A DNA stretch of 64,000 nt from TMP-86 sp964247385. Its GTDB lineage: Bacteria; Pseudomonadota; Gammaproteobacteria; Steroidobacterales; Steroidobacteraceae. Position 1 is the first letter of the stretch. Every line of letters begins with the position of its first letter. Below, piece after piece: positions 51,907-60,772 of the stretch. Location: the NCBI GenBank assembly GCA_964247385.1, contig CAXTUB010000016.1:7973-71972 (forward strand), in the 5' to 3' direction. Under the pieces are notes generated by a model. The model did no database searches, was not told where the DNA came from, and worked only from the letters and a program-made list of their open reading frames with translations. The position numbers and the translations under genes were made by a program.

Positions 51907-54545
51907 TCGCGCTCGAGCCGGGCCAACAATGGCTGCCGCAATTTCGTCTCATCAAAGAGATCGCGGTCGGTAAGGATCAGCGGCCGCGGGTGTGGCTCGC
52001 GGCGAAGCAAGATTCCGGCCTGCATGTGGTGCTCAAGTTTTTGCGTCCCGGCCCGCCATCGCCGCTTCTGGTGCGTCGGCTCGCCGATTGGCGCGCCACC
52101 CGGATTCCCGGGTTCATGCCGTTGCTCGGCGTGCACACGGCCGGAGATCAAATGGCGCTGGAGCTGCCGTTCGTGCCGGACGAAAACTCGGCGCTGCGCG
52201 GCGCGCCTTATCCCAGCTGGTCGGTCTGGCTCGAGCATGTGGTTGGCGTCATTGCGAACTTGCATCGTGATGGATTCATTCACGGCGATGTGAAGTTGAG
52301 CAACATTCGCCGCGACGCCAGCGGCCGGCCGGTGTTGGCAGACCCCTGGATGCCGGGCGATGGCAAGTCACCGTTCACGGCAAGTCCCGAGCGCCTGCAA
52401 GGCGCGGGAATTTCGGCACAGGACGACTTATATGCCGTCGGCGCGCTGATCCACGAGCTTGCGACCGGCTATCCTCCGCGCTACCCCGGCGCCGAGGAGA
52501 TCGCGGCCAAGACGCAGGGCCGCCTGCCCGTCGAGGTGAGCGCGGCGATGAATGCGATGTTGTCCAGTGCCGCGGAAAAGCGGCCATCGTTGGAGCGGTT
52601 GCTCGTTCTGCTCGAGCCGCTCAACGAAACTGACCGGCAACCTGCGGATAACGACTCAGGGCCAATCACCACGCCGCGTCCCGCGCCACCCAAGAGCCCG
52701 CCGAGTCCCTTGGCGCAAAACGCCAGGCGGCGAGCGACCACCGCGGCAGGCAATGCAGCACTGGCCAGTCTGCCCACGCAAGCACCTGCGAACTCGCCAA
52801 GGCAAGTGCGCGCAAGCTCGCTGGCAAACGCGAGCTCGCCGACGCGAACTCCCGCATCGTCGCGCGAGGTACCGTTGGAGATCGTGCGCTCGCCCGCGGC
52901 GCCCGCCGTACCGAGGGTCCCCGTGCCGGCCACGGCGCACGCTTCAGCGTCTACTTCTACGCTGGCGCCAGCTCCTGTGCCCGCGCCGCCGCCGCGCGCG
53001 GAGCTGCGAACTTCCGCTCCGCAGGTTGAGTTTCTGCCGCTGGTCGCCGGCTCACCCAGTTGGGAGAGGCCATCGGAGCGCGAGCGCGCGGACCACCCGC
53101 TCAGCAGAGTCTCTCCGTTTCCGTCGCGCACGAGAATTTGGTTTTGGCCGGCCGTGGTCATTTTGCTTATCGCGGCAGTTGCGGCCTTCGTCTGGCTGCC
53201 GCAGCAAGTGAAAGACGATGCGATGACGCAGGTATCGCAGCTCGTGGAGCGCAGCGGCCTCAAGCCCGCGCCCAGTCCGCCGGGCGCGGCATCGCAACCG
53301 CCCGATCTGCGTGCGATGGGCGAGAAAAAACTCGCCGCCGAGCAGGCGCGCGATCGCGCATCGCGCTTGCAATCGGATCTGATCAACGGCGGCGCCACCG
53401 CCCGGCCCATGGTGTCCTATCTCAGTGGCGCCGATGCGTTCAGGGGGGCGAGCGAAGCATTCGAGCAGCGCGATTTCGACAAGGCGGCACGCGGCTTCAA
53501 TGACGCAGAGCGCGCATTCGATGTGGCGCGCACCGCGCTTCCGGGATTGCATCGTGCGGCGGTCGCGGCCGGCGATGCCGCGCTTGCGCAGTGCCAGCGC
53601 GATCAAGCCATCGATCAGTACAAATACGCTCTTGCGCTGCAGCCGGGCGATCAGGCCGCGCAGCAAGGCATCTTGCGCGCGCGCGTGTGCGATGCAGTCA
53701 TCGCCCGTGTGAACGAGGGATCGACCGCCGAGCAAGCAGGCGAGCGTGATGCCGCGCAGCGCAGCTATCAGGCGGCTCTGCAGCTCGATCCGAATTCTCC
53801 CGCGGCCCAGCAGGCCGCCAATGCGCTCAATGCGCGCGACAGCGACGAGCGCTTCGGCAAACAGATCGCGCTGGCGCTGCAAAGCCTGCGAGAGCGCAAG
53901 TACGGCGCGGCCGCCGCGGCCATTGCCGATGCCGACCGGTTGCGGCCGGGCAGCGCCGAGGTGCAACGCTTGAGCGCGCAGTTGGATGAGGTGCGCGGGA
54001 CCGAGCGCTTGCAGTCTTTGGCGCAGGAAGCTTCCGCAAGTGAGCGCGGCGAGCGATGGGGCGATGCGCTGGCCGCTTACCGATCCATGCTGAGCATCGA
54101 CCCGACGTTGGTCACAGCTCAAGAAGGCGCAGCGCGTGCGGACAGCCGTGTGCAGCTCGATGCGGAAATTGCCGGCTACATTGCTTCTCCGCAACGGCTG
54201 TCGGCAGCGGAGGTGCGAGCCGCCGCTGCTTCTGCGCTGGCGCGCGGGCGCGATCTTCCGGCCCGCGGGCCGCATCTCGATTCGGAGCTGTCGCAGCTGG
54301 CGCAGTTGCTATCTCAATTCGACTCGCCCGCGCAGGTTGCATTGCAGTCCGACGGACTGACCGATGTGACCATCTTGCGCATCGGCCGGATCGGAACGTT
54401 CAATGATCGAGTGGTCAATCTGAAACCCGGCAAATATGTCGTCGTAGGCTCGCGTCTGGGATTTCGCGATGTGCGGCGTGACCTCATCGTCGCACCGAAC
54501 TCGCCTGCGCCGCATCTTCAGATTCGCTGCGAGGAAACCATCTGA
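51903..54545 (+). CDS. Membrane-spanning atypical Ser/Thr protein kinase
   Basis: This 880-residue protein (ATG 51903) has an N-terminal kinase-like domain (residues about 12-240), a Pro/Ala/Ser linker (250-405) and one transmembrane helix (412-432, WPAVVILLIAAVAAFVW). The periplasmic part holds TPR-like repeats (about 480-750) and a C-terminal PEGA-like barrel ending LQIRCEETI. Kinase residues seen are Lys45 (VVLKFL), HGDVKLSN (127-134) with catalytic Asp129, and Asp147 in ADPW, where DFG is expected. The glycine-rich loop is poorly conserved. Activity is likely but atypical, and a pseudokinase cannot be excluded. It overlaps the preceding lipoprotein by four bases. Confidence 0.85.
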   Translation: MIALEPGQQWLPQFRLIKEIAVGKDQRPRVWLAAKQDSGLHVVLKFLRPGPPSPLLVRRLADWRATRIPGFMPLLGVHTAGDQMALELPFVPDENSALRGAPYPSWSVWLEHVVGVIANLHRDGFIHGDVKLSNIRRDASGRPVLADPWMPGDGKSPFTASPERLQGAGISAQDDLYAVGALIHELATGYPPRYPGAEEIAAKTQGRLPVEVSAAMNAMLSSAAEKRPSLERLLVLLEPLNETDRQPADNDSGPITTPRPAPPKSPPSPLAQNARRRATTAAGNAALASLPTQAPANSPRQVRASSLANASSPTRTPASSREVPLEIVRSPAAPAVPRVPVPATAHASASTSTLAPAPVPAPPPRAELRTSAPQVEFLPLVAGSPSWERPSERERADHPLSRVSPFPSRTRIWFWPAVVILLIAAVAAFVWLPQQVKDDAMTQVSQLVERSGLKPAPSPPGAASQPPDLRAMGEKKLAAEQARDRASRLQSDLINGGATARPMVSYLSGADAFRGASEAFEQRDFDKAARGFNDAERAFDVARTALPGLHRAAVAAGDAALAQCQRDQAIDQYKYALALQPGDQAAQQGILRARVCDAVIARVNEGSTAEQAGERDAAQRSYQAALQLDPNSPAAQQAANALNARDSDERFGKQIALALQSLRERKYGAAAAAIADADRLRPGSAEVQRLSAQLDEVRGTERLQSLAQEASASERGERWGDALAAYRSMLSIDPTLVTAQEGAARADSRVQLDAEIAGYIASPQRLSAAEVRAAAASALARGRDLPARGPHLDSELSQLAQLLSQFDSPAQVALQSDGLTDVTILRIGRIGTFNDRVVNLKPGKYVVVGSRLGFRDVRRDLIVAPNSPAPHLQIRCEETI

Positions 54546-54555
54546 ACCGGGCGCA

Positions 54556-54574
54556 CGCCGGCTCCAGGCCGGCG
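54556..54574 (+). repeat. Hairpin between the kinase and PEGA/SUMF1 genes
   Basis: CGCCGGC and GCCGGCG form a perfect 7-bp stem around TCCAG in the 31-base gap, ending two bases before the ATG at 54577. It lies where the ribosome-binding site would be and could modulate translation. There is no U-run, so it is not a terminator. Confidence 0.5.
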
Positions 54575-54576
54575 GC

Positions 54577-57000
54577 ATGAATCCACTGCTGCAGATTTTC
54601 GAGCCGCTGGGTCCGCGCAGCTTCGACGCCTCGTCTTTGCCGCTCTACATCGGCGGGCCCGGCATGAGCCTGGTGATTCCCGGTGTGGAAGCCTCCGCCG
54701 CCGCAGCGTTGATCGGGCTACACGAGAATCGGCTCTACTTGCAGGCTTTACCCGACCACGTGGTGCGCCTGCACGGGCGCATCCTCGACTCATCGGTCTG
54801 GCTTGCGCCGGGCGCGCGTTTTGAATTCGATCAGGCGGCGCTTTTGGTGCATGGCGGCGAGCCCATGCAACTGACGCTGATGCACGATGCCGACAATCGG
54901 ACCGCGCCGCCCGAGCTGAGCTTGGAGCCGGGCGACATCGGCGCCGGCAGCGGCGATCCCCTCACGCTGGCTCCGCTCGCTTACACGCCGGCGAGACTTG
55001 CGCAGCCGCCGCCCGCGAGGCAACGCACGCGCCGCGCCGCGCTCGCGATGCTCCTCATCGGACTTGCGGCCGTCGCAGTGACCGCATTCATCCTCGGCTC
55101 GCGCGCGGTGGGTGTCGAGGTCCGCACGGTGCCGGCCGGCGCGGCGATTCAAATAGAAGATGCTTTGCTGGCGCCGAAAATCGCCGGGCGCTATTGGATG
55201 CTGCCGGGCGAGCACGGCTTTCGCGCAAGTTTGCCGGGCTATCTTCCCGCATCGGCGCGAGTCGACATCGCGCAATCGCCTGCGACCGTACGCTTGGTGC
55301 TGATCCCATTGCCGAACCGCGTGCGGGTCGTGGGCTTGCCGCGGGGTGCTCAGGTATTGTGGGACGATCAACCCGCATCGGCGCAAGCGACGATGTTGTC
55401 TGCCGGAGGCCATCGCCTGCGCATCTCCGCTCCGCGTTACGAGCCGTACGCAGGCCGTGCGCAAATCACGGGCGGGGGACGGTTGCAGAACGTCGCCGTT
55501 TCCTTGGTGCCGCGCTTCGCGCGCGTGCAGTTCATCTCCGACCCGCCTGGGGCGGGAGTGCATGTCGACGGCGCCGCGGCGGCCGCTGCCGCCACGCCCG
55601 CAACGCTCGAGCTCGACGCGGGATTGCATCAAGTCACGCTCGAATCGAGGCAGGCCAAGACGTGGCGAGGCAGCGTGCTCGTGCGTGGCGGTGTCGATCA
55701 GGTCGTGGGGCCCGTGCGATTGAGCGCGCCGGATGCGCAGCTCGCAGTGATCTCGGTGCCGCCGGGCGCCGATGTCTCGATCGGCAGCATTTATCGTGGA
55801 CACACGCCGCTCCACCTTGCGCTGCCGCCCGGGCTCGAATACGAAGTCTCGCTACAGCGCGCCGGGTTCGGCGCCGAGCTGCGCCGCGTGGATTTGCGTT
55901 CGGCGCCGTCCGCCCGCATCGAGGTCAAGCTCACACCGGTGCTCGGCGAGGTCTCGGTGAGCGGCGATCCGGCCGATGCACGCGTGTGGCTGGAGGGCGC
56001 TGATCTCGGCGCCGCAGGCCAGATTTTTCGGCTGCCCGCCGCGCCTCAGGCGTTGGAGATTCGCAAGGCCGGATTCGACACCTACCGCACCACCGTCACT
56101 CCGAAAGCGGGCTTCTCACAAGCCATCACTTATCGCCTCTCCGTCGCCGGCGCAAAGCCTGTGGTGACCGCATCCGTCATTTCGAGCGCCAAGATTGGCC
56201 TGCAAATGAAACTCATGCCGACGGGAGAGTTCGAAATGGGAAGCAACCGGCGCGAGCCGGCGCGGCGCTCCAACGAGGTTCAACGCCGCGTCAAACTTGC
56301 GCGAATCTTTTACTTGTCGTCCACCGAAGTGACCAATGCGCAGTTTCGGAAATTCCGCGCGGAGTTCGCTGCCGGCACTTACAAGGGCAAGACATTGGAT
56401 TTGGACAATCAACCTGCCGTGAACGTATCTTGGAGCGATGCCGTGGAGTTTTGCAATTGGCTCAGCGCACAGGAGTCTCTTCCTCCGGCTTATGTCAAGG
56501 CCGACGCCGGTTGGAAACTGAGCGAGCCGGTCAACTCCAGCTACCGGCTGCCGACCGAAGCCGAGTGGGAATTTGCCGCGCGTTTCGACGGCAAGAGCGC
56601 GGTGTTGCGCTACCCGTGGGGAATGGAGCTGCCGATTGCGCCCGCGAGCGGTAATTACGCCGATGCGTCCGCCAATGCCGTGCTCGATGCAATACTGCCC
56701 AATTATTCTGATGGCTATCCAGTGTCCTCGCCGCCAGGAAAGTTTCCGGCTTCGGTCTTGGGCTTGTATGACTTGGGCGGCAATGTCGCTGAATGGGTCA
56801 ATGATGGCTACACGTCGGCACCGGCGGATGAAGGCGAGGTCAGCACCGATCCGTTGGGCCCTGCACAGAGCAAATCGCACGTCGTGCGCGGGGCGAGCTT
56901 TCGCACCGCGAGCATCGCCGAGATGCGGCTTGCCTATCGCGACAGCAGCATCGACGGACGCGTCGATGTGGGTTTCAGAGTGGGCCGATATGCCCCATAG
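54577..57000 (+). CDS. PEGA-repeat protein with SUMF1-like domain
   Basis: This 807-residue protein has a short N-terminal domain (about residues 1-105, FHA-like by position and pattern, weak) and a transmembrane helix (153-174). Five PEGA-type repeats follow (about 179-535; VRTVPAGAAIQIED and ISVPPGADVSIGS are typical). The C-terminus is a SUMF1/formylglycine-generating-like domain (about 555-805: PAVNVSWSDAVEFCNWLSA, YRLPTEAEWEFAAR, LGLYDLGGNVAEWVNDG, VVRGASFRTASI). The cysteines that bind copper/substrate in true FGE near ASFRTAS are absent, so the domain is probably structural or binding. It is envelope-anchored and follows the kinase by 31 bases. Confidence 0.85.
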   Translation: MNPLLQIFEPLGPRSFDASSLPLYIGGPGMSLVIPGVEASAAAALIGLHENRLYLQALPDHVVRLHGRILDSSVWLAPGARFEFDQAALLVHGGEPMQLTLMHDADNRTAPPELSLEPGDIGAGSGDPLTLAPLAYTPARLAQPPPARQRTRRAALAMLLIGLAAVAVTAFILGSRAVGVEVRTVPAGAAIQIEDALLAPKIAGRYWMLPGEHGFRASLPGYLPASARVDIAQSPATVRLVLIPLPNRVRVVGLPRGAQVLWDDQPASAQATMLSAGGHRLRISAPRYEPYAGRAQITGGGRLQNVAVSLVPRFARVQFISDPPGAGVHVDGAAAAAAATPATLELDAGLHQVTLESRQAKTWRGSVLVRGGVDQVVGPVRLSAPDAQLAVISVPPGADVSIGSIYRGHTPLHLALPPGLEYEVSLQRAGFGAELRRVDLRSAPSARIEVKLTPVLGEVSVSGDPADARVWLEGADLGAAGQIFRLPAAPQALEIRKAGFDTYRTTVTPKAGFSQAITYRLSVAGAKPVVTASVISSAKIGLQMKLMPTGEFEMGSNRREPARRSNEVQRRVKLARIFYLSSTEVTNAQFRKFRAEFAAGTYKGKTLDLDNQPAVNVSWSDAVEFCNWLSAQESLPPAYVKADAGWKLSEPVNSSYRLPTEAEWEFAARFDGKSAVLRYPWGMELPIAPASGNYADASANAVLDAILPNYSDGYPVSSPPGKFPASVLGLYDLGGNVAEWVNDGYTSAPADEGEVSTDPLGPAQSKSHVVRGASFRTASIAEMRLAYRDSSIDGRVDVGFRVGRYAP

Positions 57001-57283
57001 CGTGCTTCGGCTCTGCGCACGGCATCGGCTCTGCGCATGGCGTTGGCTCTGCGCATGGTGTCTCGTGTGTGGGCTGCCGTCGCCGTCTCTCCATGCGCAA
57101 GACGCGCCGGCGCAGAGGGCCGAAGCGCCGCCGGCCGCGGGCCAACCGAAAAGCAAAGGCAGCAGTGCGGCGAAGGATTCGACGGATGATGAAGACAATG
57201 CGCCGCGCAGAGCGCCGCAAAGATTCGAACCCACTGACAAAGGTAAAGCGGATGAAGATATTCCCTTTCCAGCGGACATCTGA
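56990..57283 (+). CDS. Small secreted protein
   Basis: This 97-residue protein (ATG 56990) overlaps the end of the PEGA/SUMF1 gene and the start of the MotA/TolQ gene. It has a signal-like segment (about residues 1-36, ending SPSLHA) encoded by an 18-base tandem repeat. A hydrophilic acidic/Pro-rich tail ending DEDIPFPADI follows. I recognise no family. Position and overlaps favour a real operon member, perhaps a small periplasmic partner; it is short, so confidence is moderate. Confidence 0.6.
   Translation: MPHSVLRLCARHRLCAWRWLCAWCLVCGLPSPSLHAQDAPAQRAEAPPAAGQPKSKGSSAAKDSTDDEDNAPRRAPQRFEPTDKGKADEDIPFPADI
57008..57061 (+). repeat. Three tandem 18-bp repeats in a signal-peptide region
   Basis: Three near-identical copies (57008-57025, 57026-57043, 57044-57061) share CGGCTCTGCGCA-type cores. 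They encode RLCARH, RLCAWR and WLCAWC, that is, the hydrophobic core of the small secreted protein's signal segment. Copy-number change would lengthen or shorten that core in frame. Confidence 0.75.
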
Positions 57284-58196
57284 TCCGGCCCGGCAGACGC
57301 AGGCGTCGGACGCGGACGGGTTTCGCGCGCACGGGTTTCGCGCAGGCGGCGGCGAGTCCGTGCGCACCGAATCGAGCCGCGCAACCGCGCATGGGCCGTT
57401 CAGGCGGCATTACCCGAATGAATTTCTGTTCAGCGCATTCGCCTTGCTATGCATCGTCATTTTCGTGCAGGGGCTTTATGCGACGTGGATACGGCCGACC
57501 GCCAATGCCTTGCTCACCGACTCGCGCGCGGAGCAAAAGGCGGACCCTTCGTTCATTCCGCAGCGCTCGCTCTACGTCATCGTCAAAGACTATGAGCAAG
57601 AGTCTTGCCTGATCATGCTGCTGTGGGCTGTCTCGATCCTCGCGTATAAAGCCGTGCACCTGCGCCGCGAGCAACGCACTCTGGAAGTCGATCTCGTGCA
57701 AATTCCCGAAGGCGTCAAGGTGCTGCCCGCCGATACGCGGGAGTATGCGCGGCACATCGAGAGTTTCGCGCAGACGAGTCGAGGCTTTCTCTTGCCGCGC
57801 GCACTTCTGGTCGCGCTCAACCGGTTTGCGGCCACGAGAAATATTCAGGATGCCGCGAATGCTTCCCACGCCGTGTGCCAGACCGAGGCGGACCGGTTGG
57901 ACTCGGAGCTTTCAATGCTGCGCTATATCGCTTGGGCCATTCCCGCGATCGGCTTCATTGGCACGGTGCGCGGTATCGGCAACGCGCTCGGCCAAGCTCA
58001 GAAAGCGGTGACCGGCGACATTTCCGGTGTGACTTCCGGACTCGGCATCACATTCAACTCCACTCTCATCGCGCTGCTCTTCAGCATCATGGTGATGTTC
58101 CTGTTGCACGCGTTTCAGCGCACGCAGGAAAGGTTCGTGTTGGATGCGGAAGGCTATCTCGATGATCGGCTGATTCGCCACATGTACGTGAGCTGA
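57252..58196 (+). CDS. MotA/TolQ/ExbB-family proton channel protein
   Basis: This 314-residue inner-membrane protein has helices at about 57-78, 117-136, 222-246 and 264-288. The MotA/TolQ/ExbB signature is AIPAIGFIGTVRGIGNALGQ followed by SGLGITFNSTLIALLFSIMV. A cytoplasmic loop (about 140-220) lies between helices 2 and 3. Such proteins conduct protons and drive a partner (MotB, TolR, ExbD). No classical partner is adjacent; the two VWA genes downstream, each with an N-terminal helix carrying an Asp, are candidates. ATG at 57252 overlaps the small secreted gene. Confidence 0.88.
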   Translation: MKIFPFQRTSDPARQTQASDADGFRAHGFRAGGGESVRTESSRATAHGPFRRHYPNEFLFSAFALLCIVIFVQGLYATWIRPTANALLTDSRAEQKADPSFIPQRSLYVIVKDYEQESCLIMLLWAVSILAYKAVHLRREQRTLEVDLVQIPEGVKVLPADTREYARHIESFAQTSRGFLLPRALLVALNRFAATRNIQDAANASHAVCQTEADRLDSELSMLRYIAWAIPAIGFIGTVRGIGNALGQAQKAVTGDISGVTSGLGITFNSTLIALLFSIMVMFLLHAFQRTQERFVLDAEGYLDDRLIRHMYVS

Positions 58197-58205
58197 AGTC
58201 CGCAC

Positions 58206-59543
58206 GTGGGCTCCTATGCGCTCGAGCTCAATGATGCGCAAGTGATTGCGCTCGGTGCGGAAGGTGAGCTGCTGAGCACGTCGGCGCATGCCGCGCGGGT
58301 GGAGCGCACCCTTCTATTCGGCGACGCCGCTGCGCGGCGGAATCGCCTTGCGCCTCAAGCTGCGCTCACATCGCAGTTCGCCGATCTCGAGTCGCGCTCG
58401 CTCGGCGCCATGCGGCTCATCGCCGCCGACTTGGTGTATGCGCAATTGCGCGAATGGGCCGCCATTCTCGGCGACCGTCCAGGCATCTGGCTGACGAGCG
58501 CGGCGTTTGGCGTCAATCAGCTTTCACTCTTGACCGGCATCGCGGAAGCCGCCGGGTTGCGCATTGCCGGCTTGGTCGACCGCGCAGTCGCACTCGCGAG
58601 CGAGTTGCCGTTCGAAGGCAGCGTGCACTGCATCGACGTCGAGCTCGAGCGCGCGGTCGTGACCGAGGTGCATCTGGCAGAGCATGCGTCGCTCGCGGGC
58701 CATTTCGTTCTGAACGAACTGGGCCAGCGTGCGATGCAGGATGCGTGGATGCGCGGCTTCGCGGCGCGCATGGTGCGCGAGACGCGCTTCGACCCACTGC
58801 ACGCAGCTTCCTCCGAGCAGGCATTGTTCGATGCGCTGCCCGGATGGCTCGAGACTCTGACGCGCGGTGAGTCGGTGCGGCAAGCCGCGATCGCAGGTTC
58901 GGCCGGCGCGCACGTCATCGCCTTCCGTCCCGATGACGCTGCGCATGACGCGGCCGCCGCTTACGCGCGTATGAATGCGCGTCTTCATGCTCACGGGGCT
59001 GGAAAAGATCGGCACGCCTTGCTGCTGAGCGCAAGCGCGGCCCGCCTGCCCGGGCTCGTGGATGCGCTTGCGGATTTTCGTGATTCGACACTGTTCCTGG
59101 CAGCGCCCGGCCGCGCCGCACGCACCGCATTGAGCTGCACGCCACTCGAAGAGCAGCTCGCGCCACACCGGCTGCTGCGATCGATGCCGCATCGACCCGA
59201 TGAGACATGGTTGCCAGCGCGCGCGCCCGTGGCGGACGTCGACGCACCGGCCCCCACACACGTCGTGTACGCGGGACGCGCCGTGCCGATCAGCGCCGAG
59301 CCCTTGCTCATCGGGACTGAGCCGCGGCTCCCGCGCTCGCTGCGAGTCGAGAAGACGCCCGGCGTTTCGCGCGAGCATTGCACGCTTTCCACGGACTTCG
59401 GTCATGCGTTCGTGCTCGATCACAGCCGCTTCGGCAGCTTCGTGAATGGCGAGCGCATCGAGCGGCGCGCACCGGTGCGGGTGGGCGATACGTTGCGGCT
59501 CGGCAATCCCGGGCTCGAGTTGTCGTTCTTACGGATGGACTAG
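58206..59543 (+). CDS. Actin/Hsp70-like fold protein with C-terminal FHA domain
   Basis: This 445-residue cytoplasmic protein (GTG 58206) has an N-terminal region (about residues 1-330) whose layout resembles actin-like ATPases: YALELNDAQVIALGAEGEL, then AAGLRIAGLVDRAVALASEL, then CIDVELERAVVTEV. The match is by pattern and weak. The C-terminus is an FHA phosphothreonine-binding domain (about 350-440), with GVSREHCTL and HSRFGSFVNGERIE. FHA domains read kinase-phosphorylated partners, so it probably links the operon kinase to the membrane parts. No membrane segment is visible. Confidence 0.8.
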   Translation: MGSYALELNDAQVIALGAEGELLSTSAHAARVERTLLFGDAAARRNRLAPQAALTSQFADLESRSLGAMRLIAADLVYAQLREWAAILGDRPGIWLTSAAFGVNQLSLLTGIAEAAGLRIAGLVDRAVALASELPFEGSVHCIDVELERAVVTEVHLAEHASLAGHFVLNELGQRAMQDAWMRGFAARMVRETRFDPLHAASSEQALFDALPGWLETLTRGESVRQAAIAGSAGAHVIAFRPDDAAHDAAAAYARMNARLHAHGAGKDRHALLLSASAARLPGLVDALADFRDSTLFLAAPGRAARTALSCTPLEEQLAPHRLLRSMPHRPDETWLPARAPVADVDAPAPTHVVYAGRAVPISAEPLLIGTEPRLPRSLRVEKTPGVSREHCTLSTDFGHAFVLDHSRFGSFVNGERIERRAPVRVGDTLRLGNPGLELSFLRMD

Positions 59544-59596
59544 GCGCGGTGAAGAGCCGACATGCGCGCCGGGCCGCGATCGAGCCGCGGTAAGGA

Positions 59597-60697
59597 ATGG
59601 CTTCGAGACGCCGCCGCCGGCTGGAAGTCTTCAGCATGTCGTTTCTCGACTGCATCTGTTGCGGTTTCGGTGCGGTGGTGCTGGTCTATATGGTCATGGC
59701 GGCGCAATCGCACGAGCGGCGCACACACCGCTCGCGCGACTTGAGCGCGGAAGTGAGCAAGCTCGAAGAGCAGGTCATCGACGGCTACGAAAATCTCGCG
59801 TTGCTGCGTAATACGCTCGAGAAGACTGACGAGGAGAAGGCGCGGGCGTCGGGGCGCGCCGCGCGCGTGCTGGCCGAGATCAAGCAAATGCAAGTGGAGC
59901 TCGCCGAATACAACGGCATCAGCACCGCAAAACGCGAATCCATCGAGAAACTGCGCGCCGACGTGCGCTCGATCGATGAAGGCATGCGCCGGCTCGAAGG
60001 CGGCACGGTCAACGCCGGCCCTCCGGGCCAGAAGCTGGCTTCTTTTCGCGGCACGGGCGATCGGCTGTACTTCAACGGCTTGAAGGTGGACGGCGACCGC
60101 ATCGCCATTCTGGTCGATGTTTCGGCCAGCATGCTCGATCAAACCATCGTGAACGTTCTGCGCATTCGCAACTTACCCGCCGATCAACAGCGCAATTCGC
60201 CCAAGTGGCGCCGGGCCATCGACACGGTGCGCTGGATCACCACCCAAGTGCCGCTCGATGCGAAGTTCGAAGTCATCGCATTCAATACCCGCGCGCAATT
60301 TCTGGGCGGTGACGGGAGCCCGGCATGGCAGGCCGGTAGTGACCCCAACGCACGCAATCGCGCGATCGATGCGCTGCGCGAGCTGGTGCCAAAGAGCGGC
60401 ACCAGCCTCGTCAATGCCTTTGCCGCCGCTGCCAAGCTCGAACCCAAGCCTGATCGCATCATTTTGCTCACCGATGGCCTGCCTACGCAGGGCGAGAGCT
60501 CGAGCGGCAATGCCGCCGTGCGCGCCGCACAGCGCCTGTCACTGTTCGAAGCTGCGCGCAAGGCGTTGCCCGCCAAGGTTCCGGTGAGCACCGTGCTGTT
60601 TCCCATGGAGGGAGACAGTTCCGCGCCGAGGGCGTTTTGGCAACTCGCCAACTCGACCAGCGGTACGTTTCTCGTGCCCTCGGCGGATTGGCCGTAA
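59597..60697 (+). CDS. VWA-domain membrane protein 1
   Basis: This 366-residue protein (ATG 59597) has a basic N-terminus, a transmembrane helix (about 11-35) with VFSMSFLDCICCGFGAVVLV containing Asp18, a coiled coil (about 43-135) and a von Willebrand A domain. The VWA MIDAS starts at DVSAS (174-178), and TDGLPTQ is the later metal-site Asp. The domain should face the periplasm, as in ExbD/MotB orientation. It is 53 bases after the FHA gene. Its shared motif with the next gene marks them as a pair. Confidence 0.85.
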   Translation: MASRRRRRLEVFSMSFLDCICCGFGAVVLVYMVMAAQSHERRTHRSRDLSAEVSKLEEQVIDGYENLALLRNTLEKTDEEKARASGRAARVLAEIKQMQVELAEYNGISTAKRESIEKLRADVRSIDEGMRRLEGGTVNAGPPGQKLASFRGTGDRLYFNGLKVDGDRIAILVDVSASMLDQTIVNVLRIRNLPADQQRNSPKWRRAIDTVRWITTQVPLDAKFEVIAFNTRAQFLGGDGSPAWQAGSDPNARNRAIDALRELVPKSGTSLVNAFAAAAKLEPKPDRIILLTDGLPTQGESSSGNAAVRAAQRLSLFEAARKALPAKVPVSTVLFPMEGDSSAPRAFWQLANSTSGTFLVPSADWP

Positions 60698-60772
60698 GCC
60701 CATGGGCTCCAAACGATCTTGCGTGGCGCCGCTGACATGCGCTGCGCCCTCCCGTTAGCCCGGGCTGTTTAG

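Noticed and set aside
53052..54275. Long minus-strand frame inside the kinase gene
   Set aside because: Arg/Leu/Ala-rich shadow composition with no motif.
57221..57240. ATTCGAACCC resembling a tRNA T-arm
   Set aside because: No acceptor, D or anticodon arms surround it, and it lies inside a coding frame.
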